Assembly (NCBI RefSeq): GCF_000017685.1
Contig: NC_010602.1
Location: 372,001 to 436,000, forward strand
From: Leptospira biflexa serovar Patoc strain 'Patoc 1 (Paris)'
Lineage (GTDB): Bacteria; Spirochaetota; Leptospiria; Leptospirales; Leptospiraceae
Direction: 5' to 3'
DNA: 64,000 nt
The notes under the pieces were generated by a model. That model saw nothing but the letters and a program-made list of their open reading frames with translations, was not told the origin of the DNA and made no database searches. Made by a program: the position numbers and the translations under genes. The number at the start of each line of letters is the position of its first letter. Within the stretch, counting starts at the first letter, position 1. This document shows positions 17,498-25,994 of this stretch, piece by piece.

Positions 17498-17998
17498 TTA
17501 AAAGAGAGAGTGCCCTCTGGAGACCAAAATCCCAAGGATTGCGATGCTTACGGAAAGTAATAAATTGAACCGACCGAAAAAACCGGATCGTTTGCGATAC
17601 CGTTCATATTGAACAGAATCTTGATCCAAATAAAGGAATGTTTTAGGACCAGAAACAAAATCGTGGTAGAGAGAGGAGAGAAATAAAACTAAAAACAAAA
17701 ATATTTTTGTTAGAAACATATAACCAATATTAGATGTAAAAAAAGAAACCAAATGTCCTTCTATCAAATATCCTTTTGCGTATAAAATTCCAAATCCAGA
17801 AACCAAAAATATCAAAAAGAGATAATAGGAAATCTTTCGAAACTGAAGAGCGGTTAACTGCAGTAAGGTTAGTTTTTGGTCACGGAGTTTGGGATTTCGA
17901 ATCACAGGCATCACAACGATGACATAAAAAATCATCCCTCCCACCCAAATCATTGCAGAAAGGATATGAAACAATAAATAAATCAAATAAGTCCACAT
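17498..17998 (-). CDS. CopD-like / DUF4149-type membrane protein
   Basis: Four-helix membrane protein of 166 residues. The opening HILSAMIWVGGMIFYVIVVMP is the CopD-domain signature, with a His and WxGG in the first helix. It is followed by LQFRKISYYLFLIFLVSGF and FLTKIFLFLVLFLSSLYHD. Such proteins are linked to copper uptake or b-type haem membranes. It is the first gene of the minus-strand group running to 14707, 47 bp ahead of the FadL gene. Substrate unknown. Confidence 0.75.
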   Translation of the reverse strand: MWTYLIYLLFHILSAMIWVGGMIFYVIVVMPVIRNPKLRDQKLTLLQLTALQFRKISYYLFLIFLVSGFGILYAKGYLIEGHLVSFFTSNIGYMFLTKIFLFLVLFLSSLYHDFVSGPKTFLYLDQDSVQYERYRKRSGFFGRFNLLLSVSIAILGILVSRGHSLF

Positions 17999-18122
17999 AG
18001 AAGTTTAGGTTTGTGTGCGAACATTCTTTTGTCTTTCTATTTTTTTTCTTTAGAAACGCTCTAAAAATTGACAATGGTATTTTTCTTTTATCACAGGTGA
18101 TCCCTTTTTGGAATGGATAGAG

Positions 18123-19379
18123 ATGATGAAACCGATTAGAAACATTCCAGAACTTCTTTTGCCTGCAGGGAATTTAGAAAAATTAAACATCGCATATTTA
18201 TATGGAGCTGATGCCGTTTATTGTGGTGTCCCTCGTTATTCTCTCCGTGCAAGAGAAAATGAATTTTCCATGGAAGACTTACAAACAGCTGTTCGTATCG
18301 CAAGGAAACTCAATAAAAAAATCTATTTTACAGTGAATAACATCCCTCGCAATTCGAAATTAGGTTCTTATCAAAAGTATTTGGACCAGATGGCAATTTT
18401 AAAACCAGATGCCCTCATCATGGCAGATCCAGGACTCATTCATCTCACAAAAAAATCACATCCGGAATTAAACATTCATATATCTGTACAAACAAACACA
18501 ATGAACTATGCTGCAGTTGAATTTTGGAAAGAATATGGTGCCACGAGAGTGATTTTATCTAGAGAAGTCTCCATTCCCGAAATTCAAGAGATCAAAAATA
18601 AAGTTCCAAATATGGAAATTGAAGTGTTTGTACATGGATCCATTTGTATTGCACACAGTGGTCGCTGTTTTATGAGCAATTATTTTAAGAATCGAGATGC
18701 AAACCAAGGTTCCTGTAATAATGCTTGTCGTGATTTGTATAAAGTGTATGTCACAAATCCCAAACAAAATGATGAACCTATGGAATTAATTTCTGACGAT
18801 GAAGGAACATTTTTGATGAACTCAAAGGATTTACGGGCCATAGAATTCTTGCAAGAGTTATGTGATGCAGGTGTAGATTCTTTGAAAGTGGAAGGTCGAA
18901 CCAAAAATGATTTTTATGTAGGAATGGTTGCCAGAAGTTATCGGCATACCTTGGATGGAATCAAGGAAGGAAAAGATTTTGATCGTAAATGGTTGGAAGA
19001 GTTGGACAAACTTTCATCCAGAAAATACTTTTCAGGATTTTTGACACGAGGTTTAGAAGACCGAGTTCCCGAAGAAGAACAAAATTTCCAAAACAATGAG
19101 TTTGGGACAAGCCTTCAGAAAACACATCATTATGTAGGTTTTGTGAAAACTTATCAAAAGGAAAATCAGCGTATCTTGATTGAAGTGAAAAACAAAATTG
19201 AAAGAGGGGATGTATTAGAAGTCATTACTCCCACTTCCGAAGGAGTGGATCCATTCGTTGTGGAAGAAATTTATTTTAAAAACCAATTAGTAGAAACGAT
19301 TAGCGGTGGAATTGGTATCGCCGAAATCAAAGTTCCTTTTGAAGTCTCAAGCCAATCGTTTTTGACTAAAAAAGCATAA
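18123..19379 (+). CDS. Peptidase U32 family protein (TrhP/YegQ type)
   Basis: About 418 residues. Start taken at the ATG at 18123 (MMKPIRN...), preceded by GGATAG; an in-frame TTG at 18108 is possible. The N-terminal PELLLPAGNLEKLNIAYLYG and GADAVYCG are typical of the U32 barrel. The family signature is VFVHGSICIAHSGRCFMSNY followed by QGSCNNACR, giving the conserved cysteines. The C-terminal HYVGFVKTYQKENQRILIEV is the added barrel of YegQ/TrhP. In E. coli TrhP makes 5-hydroxyuridine in tRNA with prephenate; the older name 'collagenase' is probably misleading. Single gene here. Confidence 0.88.
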   Translation: MMKPIRNIPELLLPAGNLEKLNIAYLYGADAVYCGVPRYSLRARENEFSMEDLQTAVRIARKLNKKIYFTVNNIPRNSKLGSYQKYLDQMAILKPDALIMADPGLIHLTKKSHPELNIHISVQTNTMNYAAVEFWKEYGATRVILSREVSIPEIQEIKNKVPNMEIEVFVHGSICIAHSGRCFMSNYFKNRDANQGSCNNACRDLYKVYVTNPKQNDEPMELISDDEGTFLMNSKDLRAIEFLQELCDAGVDSLKVEGRTKNDFYVGMVARSYRHTLDGIKEGKDFDRKWLEELDKLSSRKYFSGFLTRGLEDRVPEEEQNFQNNEFGTSLQKTHHYVGFVKTYQKENQRILIEVKNKIERGDVLEVITPTSEGVDPFVVEEIYFKNQLVETISGGIGIAEIKVPFEVSSQSFLTKKA

Positions 19380-19508
19380 CACATTTTTCTTTTACATTGG
19401 ATTGGTTCCCATATCATTTTGGATTCCACTCTCTGTGACTAACTGAAGTGAGAAAGAAGGAACTACCAATTGTTAATACCAATTAGAATGCCACTTCAAG
19501 GATTTGTT

Positions 19509-20390
19509 GTGAAAAAAATGAACCAATTTCTCTTTCTCGTATTAACTATTTTTCTTCTAAGTTGTGGTAAAGAATCCCAAGAGGAATCCGTGTCCGTGGC
19601 ACATGATGAAATGAAGATCTCTGGGGCTTCCCGTGAGAAAAAAATGGCTCCCAGTGCTCCTGCTATGGAAGATCGTGTAGAGGAAGTTACACAATCAAAA
19701 GACAATGCCTTAGGGCCAGTATTCTTTCCCAATCAAAATAACCAAGAACGTCTCCTTGAATTTCAAATTGAATTGAGTTACCAAACGTTGGACTTAATCA
19801 AAACAAGAAAAGATTTGTTATTGTTTATCACAAAATATGGATTCATTGAATCAAGTTCGGCGCTCAATTCCGATTCACCTACGATGAATGTTCGATTCCG
19901 AATTCGAGCAGAGAAACTTTCTGAAGCATTGTTGGAATTAGATACCTATGGTACTTTGTTAAGTGAAACTATCACTACCATCGATCATACAGAAGGTATG
20001 GTTTGGGAAAAGATCAAAACCACTCGTGAAAAAATTCGAGTCAAAAGAAGGACGTTTGCAAACAATCAAACCACAAGTAATTCCAAAAATTGGGAAGCAA
20101 TTGAAGAATCCATTTCCACAAGCGAAGATGGATTGGATCAATCTGAATTTCAAATTTGGAAGATCAATGATCGTGTGAAATGGGCCACTTTAAATCTGAG
20201 TTTTAGTCTTCCCGCGCCTTCTGACAAAGTCATTGTTCCTGAATACCGAAATGCACTGGTTGGGATTACAAACCTATTGTTAGAATTTACCTATTTACTG
20301 GTCTGGATGATCCCAATCTTTGTGTTCGCCGGACTTTTATATGTATCAAGTAAAAAATTGGTTCAGTGGTTTCGACAAAAGAAAAAGTAA
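19509..20390 (+). CDS. DUF4349 lipoprotein
   Basis: Lipoprotein of about 293 residues. Start chosen at GTG 19509 because AAGGA (19498-19502) lies 6 bp upstream. The signal ends IFLLSCGKE. The DUF4349 pattern follows: an N-terminal strand-rich part (LEFQIELSYQTLDLIKTRKD), a long coiled helix (WEKIKTTREKIRVKRRTF) and a C-terminal transmembrane segment (TYLLVWMIPIFVFAGLLYV). Function unknown in the family; it is held at the membrane by both ends. Confidence 0.82.
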   Translation: MKKMNQFLFLVLTIFLLSCGKESQEESVSVAHDEMKISGASREKKMAPSAPAMEDRVEEVTQSKDNALGPVFFPNQNNQERLLEFQIELSYQTLDLIKTRKDLLLFITKYGFIESSSALNSDSPTMNVRFRIRAEKLSEALLELDTYGTLLSETITTIDHTEGMVWEKIKTTREKIRVKRRTFANNQTTSNSKNWEAIEESISTSEDGLDQSEFQIWKINDRVKWATLNLSFSLPAPSDKVIVPEYRNALVGITNLLLEFTYLLVWMIPIFVFAGLLYVSSKKLVQWFRQKKK

Positions 20391-20405
20391 TTCCATTAAC
20401 AGAAT

Positions 20406-20834
20406 TTATTCTCCGCAGGATTGAGAATTGATGTTAAATGCCTTTTTCTCTTCCAAGTCGGAGATGGTTTTGGCATAATCACTTTGTAATTTGAAACAAC
20501 CCATACGATTTTGTTTGTTTGCAGTCTTCATACAATCACAAACTACCTTTGTTTTTTCTTCTGTTGTTAAATTTGGATCTACTTGCGGAATACCAGCTAA
20601 TTCCTGTTCGCATGTTGATAAGGATTTGACATACCCTTCATGTTGTTTAGAACCTTTTTTTAAGGCTTTCACATGTTTTTCTCTTAAATCCAAACATTCT
20701 TTTTTGTCTGACTCTGTTTGAGATGTTTTGGCTTTTTTGAGGCATTCACACATCTCTTTGGATTTTGTTTCTGCGTTTGCAAAAACGAAGTAGGGCAATA
20801 AGAGGAGTATCCATAAAACTGTAATTTTTTTCAT
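20406..20834 (-). CDS. Small exported Cys-rich protein
   Basis: Protein of 142 residues with a signal peptide (MKKITVLWILLLLPYFVFA). The mature part is highly charged and helical, with regularly spaced cysteines (MCECLKKAK, KECLDL, STCEQEL, VCDCMKTA, MGCFKL, SQSCGE) that can form disulfide pairs. It appears to contain two similar halves, each starting with a CxC. No named family recognised. It is convergent with the DUF4349 gene. Confidence 0.7.
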   Translation of the reverse strand: MKKITVLWILLLLPYFVFANAETKSKEMCECLKKAKTSQTESDKKECLDLREKHVKALKKGSKQHEGYVKSLSTCEQELAGIPQVDPNLTTEEKTKVVCDCMKTANKQNRMGCFKLQSDYAKTISDLEEKKAFNINSQSCGE

Positions 20835-20957
20835 GGCGATGGAAATATCATAATTTGAAAAAGAGTCAACTTGGAATTATCTGATTGCTTTTCTTTTTAA
20901 CTTTTATTCACTGAATTTTGTTCAGATCCAATTTGATAGGATCTACCGCCTCCCCAA

Positions 20958-21635
20958 ATGATCAAAATTTTACTCATTGAAGATGAACCCGGGATCCAAG
21001 AAACAATCCAAATTGCATTAGAAGCAGAAGGGTTTTCTTTGTCCATTGCCCCAACAGGCATACAGGGTTTACAAATGTTAGCTGACGATATCTCTCTCAT
21101 TCTCCTGGATATCGGACTTCCTGACCAAAGTGGATTTGAAGTATTAAAATCAATTCGCAAAGCTGCGTCGATCCCTGTGATTTTTTTGACAGCACGTAGT
21201 TCTGAAATCGATAAAGTGTTGGGATTGGAAATTGGTGCAGACGATTACATCGTCAAGCCATTCAGCCCAAGGGAACTTTTGGCAAGGATCAGAGCTATAT
21301 TACGTCGTACACAAAATCCATTGGTTTTGGAACAAAAATCAAACCAAAAATTAAGAATTTCCCTGGATAAAAAACTCGTTTATTATAATGGAAAAAATTT
21401 GAATTTATCACCTTACGAATACAAAACGATGGAATTATTTTTTAAATGGCCTGGCCGTATCTTCACTCGTGAAGAAATTATGGACAGTGTTTGGACAGAA
21501 CCTGAGGATAGTTTTGATCGTGCTGTTGACACTGTGATCAAAAACATTCGGGCAAGGTTCAAAGAGATGGATCCAAATTTTGATCCTATTGAAACGAGAA
21601 GAGGACAGGGGTACGGCTTAAAGGAAACAATATGA
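20958..21635 (+). CDS. creB: CreB-like OmpR-family response regulator
   Basis: Response regulator of 225 residues. The receiver domain has the phosphorylation site D51 (LILLDIGLPDQSG), acidic pocket ED at residues 8-9 and conserved K in DDYIVKPFSP. A C-terminal OmpR/PhoB winged helix follows (LSPYEYKTMELFFKWPGRIF, AVDTVIKNIRARF). It is followed without a gap by a histidine kinase gene and then creD, so the set matches creBCD. The operator would be the cre-tag-like site upstream of creD. Confidence 0.87.
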   Translation: MIKILLIEDEPGIQETIQIALEAEGFSLSIAPTGIQGLQMLADDISLILLDIGLPDQSGFEVLKSIRKAASIPVIFLTARSSEIDKVLGLEIGADDYIVKPFSPRELLARIRAILRRTQNPLVLEQKSNQKLRISLDKKLVYYNGKNLNLSPYEYKTMELFFKWPGRIFTREEIMDSVWTEPEDSFDRAVDTVIKNIRARFKEMDPNFDPIETRRGQGYGLKETI

Positions 21636-23079
21636 ATCTTTGGTTACGAATCATTATCAGTTTTTTTTTATCTTAAGTGTTGGTTTTTATTATTTAATCG
21701 ATAAAACAGAAGAATCCATCCGGCCTCGGTATATGGAGACCATCGAAGAATCATTAAACGATACCTCTCATGTGCTTTCTGCTCTCGTCGAAGAAAAATT
21801 AAAAGAAAACCCTAGAAAAAGATTCCAATTCAAATCACTAGTTAATGAGTTGTTTCGAAAACCGTTTCAGAATATTCGTAAACGTAATTTTGAAGCCAAA
21901 ATTTATTCGCTACTAAAAACAAATGCAGACATTCAGATGTACATTACTGATGAAAAAGGGTTTGTCATTTTTGATTCGGAATTATTTCGAGAAGGTCTGG
22001 ATTATTCAAAATACAACGATGTTTACCTTACATTAAAAGGTAAGTATGGTGTCAGATCCAGCAAAATGTTTGATACAGAAAAGGAAGGAGCTTTGTTCAT
22101 TGCTTCTCCCATTCGATATGAAAAAGAAATCATCGGTGTTTTAACTGTCATTAAACCTAAAATCGGTGTGATCCCATTTATTGAAGAAGCTAAAAATAAA
22201 TTTTGGCGAATATCTTTGTTGGTTGCATCAGCGATTGCGATTGTTTTTAGTTTACTTGCTTATATTAGTTTTCGACCTATTCTTCGATTGTCTCAGTATA
22301 TAACCTCCCTTAGAAACAAAGATAAAATTCCTTTTCCAAAATTAGGAATCAAAGAATTAAATGATTTAGGAAAAGAGGTAGACCAACTTGTTTTGGAACT
22401 GGAAGGGAAAAAATATGTAGAGTCGTATGTACAAACTCTGACTCACGAAATCAAAAGTCCTCTCTCTTCGATTCTTGCATCTGTCGAACTAATCCAAACA
22501 CATCCCAAAGAGATGGAAAGATTAACAAAAACCATTGATGCAGAAGCAAAACGGATCCAAAATTTAATCGATCAATTATTGGAATTATCTTCGTTGGAAG
22601 GGAAAAATTCAATTCAATTAGATGATACGATTGAACTGATATCCTTACTTGAGGAAGTGTTGGCTCGATTTGAAATTGAATTCGAACGTAAATCGCTACA
22701 TGTGATGAAACGATTTGATATGGGTCGTATACAAATGAAGGGAAATGTAAACTACATCCGTATGGCAATTGAAAATATTCTACGGAATTCGATTGAGTTT
22801 GCCAATCCCAAAGATACCATTACTGTAGAACTTGTATCGACTCTGAATCATCAAATCAATTTAGTGATCTCTGACCAAGGTCAATCTATTCCAGATTATG
22901 CTTTGCCAAAGGTAACAGATAAGTTTTTTTCTTTGCCAAGACCTATTGGTCTTCGTAAAAGTTCCGGTCTTGGTCTAAGCATCGTGAAAGAAATATTAGA
23001 CCTTCACCAAGCCGAGCTCACCATTCGAAATTTGGAACCTAAGGGAGTTGAAGTAAAAGTTTTATTTCAAAATTCTTAA
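21632..23079 (+). pseudogene. creC: CreC-like sensor histidine kinase with a frameshift near its start
   Basis: Membrane sensor kinase. The natural start is ATG 21632 (MNLWLRIIIS), overlapping the creB stop by 4 bp. That frame stops at TAA after 14 codons, just past a run of nine T (21661-21669). With one more T the frame continues as FFILSVGFYYLIDKTEE and stays open for 470 residues. Downstream are an extracellular sensor region, a second TM segment (LVASAIAIVFSLLAYISF), HisKA (QTLTHEIKSPLSS) and an ATPase domain (RNSIEFANP, GLGLSIVKEI). This is either a sequencing slip, a real mutation or a slippery-tract switch. A TTG start at 21640 could express a shortened form. Confidence 0.8.
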
Positions 23080-23081
23080 TC

Positions 23082-23097
23082 CTCACACAATCCTCAC
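23082..23097 (+). promoter_or_regulatory. cre-tag-like direct repeat upstream of creD
   Basis: CTCAC-N6-CTCAC (CTCACACAATCCTCAC) has the same 11-bp period as the E. coli/Aeromonas CreB target TTCAC-N6-TTCAC, differing by T to C at the first base of each half. It lies 56 bp upstream of the creD ATG and just after the creC stop. CreB binding here is inferred. Confidence 0.6.
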
Positions 23098-23153
23098 ATT
23101 GCTAACATAATAAACTCACCAATACCAATTACATTGGATGTTAGGAGTTTTTT

Positions 23154-24485
23154 ATGAGTAAATTAATATCTTCTGTAAACATACGACTTTTGATCCTCGG
23201 TGTGATGGTCATTTTATTTATCATCCCACTTTCGATGGTTGGTTCTCTCATCGTAGAAAGAAGCCAGTCTCGAATCGAAGCAGTTGCTGAAGTTGGCGAA
23301 AAATGGAGTAGAAACCAAACTTTGATTGGTCCCTTTCTTGTGATTCCATATAATATTAGAATTCCTAAATCAGGGAATTCGCATTCAAAAGAAAAATGGG
23401 ATTATACAACAGAGTATGCCTATTTTTTACCCGATGAATTATCATACCAAGTAGAGATGTTGACTGAAGAGAGAAAACGTGGGATTTATCAAATTCCTCT
23501 TTATACCAACAAAATCTATGCAAAAGGAAAATTTGCTCCAGTACGTTCTACTGATTTTCCAACGGATACCACATATATTTATTGGGATGATGTGAGGCTA
23601 ATCGTATCTGTATCCGACTTGAAAGGATTAGGTGGTGATTTGAAATTAACTTGGAATGGAAAAGAAAAATATTTTTCACCTGGTACCAAATCCAATTTTT
23701 TCCCATCTGGTATGAACCTTCCGATTCAATTAGAAGAGAACATTGGATTCTCCAATTTTAATATGGATATTTCTTTAAAAGGTTCGGAATCTTTTTCCAT
23801 CATCCCCATTGGTAAAAAAACAAAAATGCAAATGGAGTCTAATTGGAAAGATCCTTCATTTAATGGAAATTTGTTACCAGTGGATCGGGAGATTTTTGAT
23901 ACTGGATTCCGTTCCAATTGGGAATCTTCCTATTTTTCACGTTCCTATCCGCAAGTAATTCATTCAATTGATGATTCCATCGTGAACTCACTTTATGACT
24001 CCGCCTTTGGAGTGAATCTTTTGATCCCAGTGGACCATTATTTGAAATTAGAGCGATCGATTAAGTATGGATTACTTTTCATCGTTACCAGTTTTACTCT
24101 GTTCTTTTTGATGGAAGTCTTCGGGGGAATTATTTTACATCCAATCCAATACATACTCATCGGATGTACAATGATAATCTTTTATGTTTTGAATTTGTCT
24201 TTATCAGAACATATTGGATATTTAGGTGCATACATGATCTCGTCACTTGCTGTCACAATTCTAATTGGTTACTATTCCATTCATGTATTAAATAATCGTA
24301 AAAAAGGGATCATTACAGCGATGTATTATCTATCTTTGTATTCTTTTTTGTACATTATTTTGGCTTCAGAAGACCAAGCTTTGTTACTAGGATCCATTAC
24401 CCTGTTTCTTATCTTGGCACTTGTGATGCATTTTACAAGAAAGATCAACTGGTACCAATTCGGAATGGAAACACAAAAACATTAA
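23154..24485 (+). CDS. creD: CreD inner-membrane protein
   Basis: Membrane protein of 443 residues. An N-terminal TM segment (RLLILGVMVILFIIPLSMV) is followed by the CreD box ERSQSRIEAVAEVGEKWS and QTLIGPFLVIPY, a large periplasmic domain, and five or six C-terminal helices (FFLMEVFGGIILHPIQYILIG in part). CreD supports envelope integrity and is the main target of CreBC in enteric bacteria and Aeromonas. A TTAGGAG ribosome site precedes the ATG. It ends at a strong bidirectional terminator. Confidence 0.9.
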   Translation: MSKLISSVNIRLLILGVMVILFIIPLSMVGSLIVERSQSRIEAVAEVGEKWSRNQTLIGPFLVIPYNIRIPKSGNSHSKEKWDYTTEYAYFLPDELSYQVEMLTEERKRGIYQIPLYTNKIYAKGKFAPVRSTDFPTDTTYIYWDDVRLIVSVSDLKGLGGDLKLTWNGKEKYFSPGTKSNFFPSGMNLPIQLEENIGFSNFNMDISLKGSESFSIIPIGKKTKMQMESNWKDPSFNGNLLPVDREIFDTGFRSNWESSYFSRSYPQVIHSIDDSIVNSLYDSAFGVNLLIPVDHYLKLERSIKYGLLFIVTSFTLFFLMEVFGGIILHPIQYILIGCTMIIFYVLNLSLSEHIGYLGAYMISSLAVTILIGYYSIHVLNNRKKGIITAMYYLSLYSFLYIILASEDQALLLGSITLFLILALVMHFTRKINWYQFGMETQKH

Positions 24486-24492
24486 AATAGAA

Positions 24493-24540
24493 AACTCTGT
24501 AATGAACGTTGAAACTGAACGTTTGTTACAGGGTTATTTT
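24493..24540. terminator. Bidirectional terminator between creD and araC-type gene
   Basis: A hairpin of CTGTAA-TG-AACGTT (24497-24510) and AACGTT-TG-TTACAG (24518-24531) has a 7-nt loop and is followed by GGTTATTTT. A-rich sequence on the other side makes it serve both convergent genes. Confidence 0.75.
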
Positions 24541-25346
24541 AGGCTTTCTAAATACTTTTCAGGTGTAAATCCTATAAATTTTTTAAACATCCGATTGAAA
24601 TGCGCCTGATCAAAAAAACCAAATTCATTTGAAAAATCTGCAAAGTGAATCATTTGTTCTTTTTCCAATCTTTCCAAAATTTCCTGCATTCTAAATTGTA
24701 AGATCACCCATTTCGGACTTACGCCCACATATTCAAGGAATAATCGTTGTAAGGTGCGAATTTGGATTGTATGTAATTTCGAAATTTGATCTACTTTTGT
24801 GATGGAAACATCAGATTTGATATCATCGATGATATGATTGATAGTGTCAATTTTGGAATCCCGAATGGGTTTTATCTGATCAAACCAATTTTCAATTATA
24901 ATGATTCTGTCCTTAACATTATTAGTTCGGCAAATTTTTGATTCTATTTTTAATATATCTATATTTGATGGAAGAGCTAAAGATTGGATGGGAATGGCCA
25001 GATTGGTTAAACTGGAAATTGTTTTTTTGTAAAATGGAAAAAATCCACCCGGTCTAAATTTGACTCCGAAGACTGATCCTTTTCCCTGTAAACAAATTGA
25101 AAATTTTTTCTGATGTACTCCGTACACTTTAGAATTTCTATTTTCGAATACTAAGTGTACACTAGGATAAGGAAGTGTTTCTGCGACAAACATTTCGTTG
25201 GTAGGTAAGTTCCATTCAACACTCCAATAATGTTCTATAAAAAATTGAAGAGATTTTTTGGGAAAATAACGATTTTGTTTTGTGAAGGTTTGAGTTTTTT
25301 TTTGACGTAAAACACCTTTAGTCGGAATTCCTTTCTCTCGTTCCAC
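24534..25346 (-). CDS. AraC-family transcriptional regulator
   Basis: Regulator of 270 residues. The N-terminal part (PKKSLQFFIEHYWSVEWNLP, SVFGVKFRPGGFFPF) is the DUF6597-type sensor seen in many Leptospira AraC proteins. The C-terminal two-helix DNA-binding region has QIRTLQRLFLEYVGVSPKWV and FGFFDQAHFNRMFKKFIGFT. It is divergent from an SRPBCC-domain gene, which it probably controls. Confidence 0.88.
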   Translation of the reverse strand: MEREKGIPTKGVLRQKKTQTFTKQNRYFPKKSLQFFIEHYWSVEWNLPTNEMFVAETLPYPSVHLVFENRNSKVYGVHQKKFSICLQGKGSVFGVKFRPGGFFPFYKKTISSLTNLAIPIQSLALPSNIDILKIESKICRTNNVKDRIIIIENWFDQIKPIRDSKIDTINHIIDDIKSDVSITKVDQISKLHTIQIRTLQRLFLEYVGVSPKWVILQFRMQEILERLEKEQMIHFADFSNEFGFFDQAHFNRMFKKFIGFTPEKYLESLK

Positions 25347-25422
25347 GAATCAAATTTTCAGTTCCTGACGCATTTTTACAATCCAATTCTTGTTACATCT
25401 GTCATAATGAATCTTAAATCAT

Positions 25423-25878
25423 ATGAATTCAAATCAAGGCTTAAACCATAAACTCAAAATTGACTTAAATATTAATATCGAATCATCCTTGGATCAAGTT
25501 TGGAATGTATTAGTTTCACCTGATTCGATCAAAGAATATTTATACGGAACAGAAACAACATCAGAATGGAAAAAAGGCAGTGAAATTTGGTTTCGAGGCC
25601 AATGGGAAGGTAAAGATTATGAAGACAAAGGTATCATTCTCAAATTCGATATTCAAAAAGAATTTAGTTATACTTATTTTTCTAGTTTTTTTATGCTTCC
25701 TGATTTGCCAAAAAACTATTCGGAAATTGTGATGAAGTTAAATGAAAAACAAGGGAGGGTTTTTTTACATATTAGTCAAATTGGATTTCTTTCTGAATCT
25801 CAACAAAATCATTCAATGGAAAATTGGAAACAAATCTTAGAGAAAATAAAACAACTAGCTGAACAATCAAGTGAATGA
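25423..25878 (+). CDS. SRPBCC (AHSA1-like) domain protein
   Basis: Protein of 151 residues with the START/Bet v1-like fold. The opening INIESSLDQVWNVLVSPDSI and the strand pattern EWKKGSEIWFRGQWEGKDYE are typical of AHSA1/SRPBCC proteins. A C-terminal helix (HSMENWKQILEKIKQLAEQ) closes the cavity. These proteins bind small hydrophobic ligands or act as stress factors. It is divergent from an AraC-type regulator with a 76-bp gap, a common pairing in this genus. Confidence 0.82.
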   Translation: MNSNQGLNHKLKIDLNINIESSLDQVWNVLVSPDSIKEYLYGTETTSEWKKGSEIWFRGQWEGKDYEDKGIILKFDIQKEFSYTYFSSFFMLPDLPKNYSEIVMKLNEKQGRVFLHISQIGFLSESQQNHSMENWKQILEKIKQLAEQSSE

Positions 25879-25994
25879 AACTTGTTTTTTTTTTACATTT
25901 TAATTCATATGTCGCTAAAAAGAAGGATTTTATGAAAATTTTATAACCTTGGATTTGAATTGGTCTGGATTCTTAATTTTTTACTCGTCTTTAT

